Of a stretch of 64,000 nucleotides of DNA, positions 62,840 to 64,000 are shown one piece after another. Source of the DNA: Pedobacter alluvionis. GTDB taxonomy: Bacteria; Bacteroidota; Bacteroidia; Sphingobacteriales; Sphingobacteriaceae. The position numbers and the translations under genes are program-made. Numbering within the stretch: position 1 is the stretch's first letter; each line of letters starts with the position of its first letter. Location of the stretch: positions 1,550,001 through 1,614,000 of the forward strand of contig NZ_RCCK01000010.1 of NCBI RefSeq assembly GCF_003664035.1, given 5' to 3'. The notes beneath the pieces are model-generated. The model saw nothing but the letters and a program-made list of their open reading frames with translations. It did no database searches and was not told the origin of the DNA.

Positions 62840-64000
62840 ATGCTAAAAACAACCTATAGCGTATTTTTAATCTGCTTTTCGCTCCTTTCATCATTCAGTT
62901 ACGGTCAGGTTACCGCTATACAGAATATTCAGGGTCGGAAAATCCAGAGTCTTAATGGTAAATGGAATTATATTATCGATCCTTATGAAAATGGTTATTA
63001 CGATTATCGTCATGATCCTTATGATCAGTCGAATACCGGATCCGGAGGTTTTTATGATGATAAAGTTCAGAAAGATAAGTCAGAGCTGATTGAGTATGAT
63101 TTCGATCATTCGCCTCAAATGAATGTTCCGGGTGATTGGAACTCGCAATCAGAAAAATTAGAGCTTTACGAGGGCAATGTTTGGCTTCGCAAAAAGTTTG
63201 ATGCAAAACCCGAAAAAGGGAAAAAGTATTTCGTTTACTTTGGTGCGGTAAATTACGAAGCCCATGTTTATCTTAACGGTAAAAAACTAGGAGTGCACAA
63301 AGGTGGATTTACACCCTTCCAGTTCGATGTAACCAATAATTTAAAAGCTGGCGAAAACTCCCTGGTGCTTAAAGTTGATAATATCCGTAAACAGGATGAA
63401 ATTCCAACTGTAAATACCGATTGGTGGAATTATGGTGGCATAACACGTGATGTTTTTTTAGCAGAATTTCCTGAGCATTTTATCAGTGATTACAAACTTC
63501 AGCTTGTTAAAGGAAATAATAATCTGTTAAGTTTTTCAGCAAAACTTGCCGACGCCACTGCCGGACAAGAAATTACGCTTTCTATCCCGGAGCTTAAGCT
63601 CGAAAAGAAATACAAAACAGATGGCGAAGGTAAAATTGCTGATGAGTTTACCTGGAACAATTTAAGCTTATGGTCGCCGGAAACACCAAAATTATATGCA
63701 GTAAATATTAAAACCGATAAAGAAGATATTAATGATAAAATTGGTTTCAGAACCATTCGGGTTGATGGCGATAGCATCCTGTTAAATGGTAAATCTGTTT
63801 TTTTAAGAGGAATATCACTACATGATGAAAACCCTCTTTTAGCCGGGCGTTTGCGCTCAGAAGGGGATATGCGGATGATGCTGCAATGGGCAAAAGACTT
63901 GAATTGTAACTACGTTCGCCTGGCACATTACCCGCATAACGAAGAGATGATTCGCCTTGCCGATGAAATGGGACTATTGGTTTGGGCCGAAGTGCCTGTT
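62840..64000 (+). CDS. Secreted GH2 glycosidase (beta-galactosidase/glucuronidase type), cut by window end
   Basis: At least 387 residues are visible and the frame is open to the last base. It has a signal peptide (MLKTTYSVFLICFSLLSSFS, cleaved near YGQ). The sugar-binding jelly-roll domain includes VPGDWNSQSEKLELYEGNVW and NTDWWNYGGITRDVFL. An immunoglobulin-like domain follows, and the TIM barrel begins with FRTIRVDGDSILLNGKSVFL, then RGISLHDENP and RLAHYPHNEEMIRLADEMGL. The catalytic Glu residues lie beyond the window. Substrate cannot be told. The divergent LacI-type gene and the operator suggest sugar-inducible expression. Confidence 0.9.
   Translation, partial: MLKTTYSVFLICFSLLSSFSYGQVTAIQNIQGRKIQSLNGKWNYIIDPYENGYYDYRHDPYDQSNTGSGGFYDDKVQKDKSELIEYDFDHSPQMNVPGDWNSQSEKLELYEGNVWLRKKFDAKPEKGKKYFVYFGAVNYEAHVYLNGKKLGVHKGGFTPFQFDVTNNLKAGENSLVLKVDNIRKQDEIPTVNTDWWNYGGITRDVFLAEFPEHFISDYKLQLVKGNNNLLSFSAKLADATAGQEITLSIPELKLEKKYKTDGEGKIADEFTWNNLSLWSPETPKLYAVNIKTDKEDINDKIGFRTIRVDGDSILLNGKSVFLRGISLHDENPLLAGRLRSEGDMRMMLQWAKDLNCNYVRLAHYPHNEEMIRLADEMGLLVWAEVPV

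Overview
The window looks like a chromosomal segment from a Pedobacter-type member of the Sphingobacteriaceae (Bacteroidota). This is inferred from AT-rich coding DNA, promoter -7 boxes of the form TAnnTTTG, a Pedobacter-like gene repertoire (LigD, alpha-2-macroglobulin with PBP1C, YhhN, DUF3606, DUF3095) and the dispersed intergenic hairpin repeats. No rRNA, tRNA or CRISPR array was recognised.

Region 1 (1-15745) is the 3' part of an extracellular contractile injection system (eCIS) locus on the + strand. In order it holds a partial gp25-like baseplate gene, two large baseplate wedge/J-like proteins, a CIS tape-measure-family protein, two related alpha-helical proteins (690 and 276 aa), a 306-aa protein that I read as gasdermin-like, an AAA+ ATPase, and an eCIS-core (DUF4157) protein with an HEAWH zinc-protease motif. 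A hairpin follows. Sheath, tube and spike genes must lie to the left of the window. The gasdermin-like gene overlaps the ATPase gene and is separated from the helical proteins by a 13-bp hairpin. I consider it the most interesting item here: a possible pore-forming cargo or cell-death component built into an eCIS locus.

Region 2 (15761-26433) has an orphan gene, an ATPase gene remnant, a complete RND efflux operon (adaptor, pump, outer-membrane factor), an aldo/keto reductase, a repeat-rich 0.8-kb spacer with a partial tandem duplication, a secreted VOC protein and a secreted class-C beta-lactamase-like hydrolase.

Region 3 (26435-36050) holds two DUF3606 genes, one 10 nt upstream of ligD (PE-ligase-polymerase), a Dabb protein, a DUF3095 cyclase-like protein, a PAS histidine kinase, an aldehyde dehydrogenase and a quinone-oxidoreductase-like enzyme.

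Region 4 (36167-44135) is mostly housekeeping: a CDF transporter, a YghZ-type reductase, aldose epimerase, HAD phosphatase, PAP2 phosphatase, a zinc-ribbon/TPR protein with a HELAH membrane protease, and YhhN.

Region 5 (44419-53369) is the conserved alpha-2-macroglobulin plus PBP1C pair. It is interrupted by a REP-associated transposase (RAYT) flanked by REP hairpins, and the RAYT gene itself has an in-frame amber codon.

Region 6 (53583-64000) holds a DUF4440 protein, topA, a glutathione-peroxidase-like protein, a YycJ-type MBL hydrolase, a divergent marR/MFS pair with matching operators at both promoters, and a LacI regulator with a perfect 18-bp operator, divergent from a GH2 glycosidase cut by the window end.
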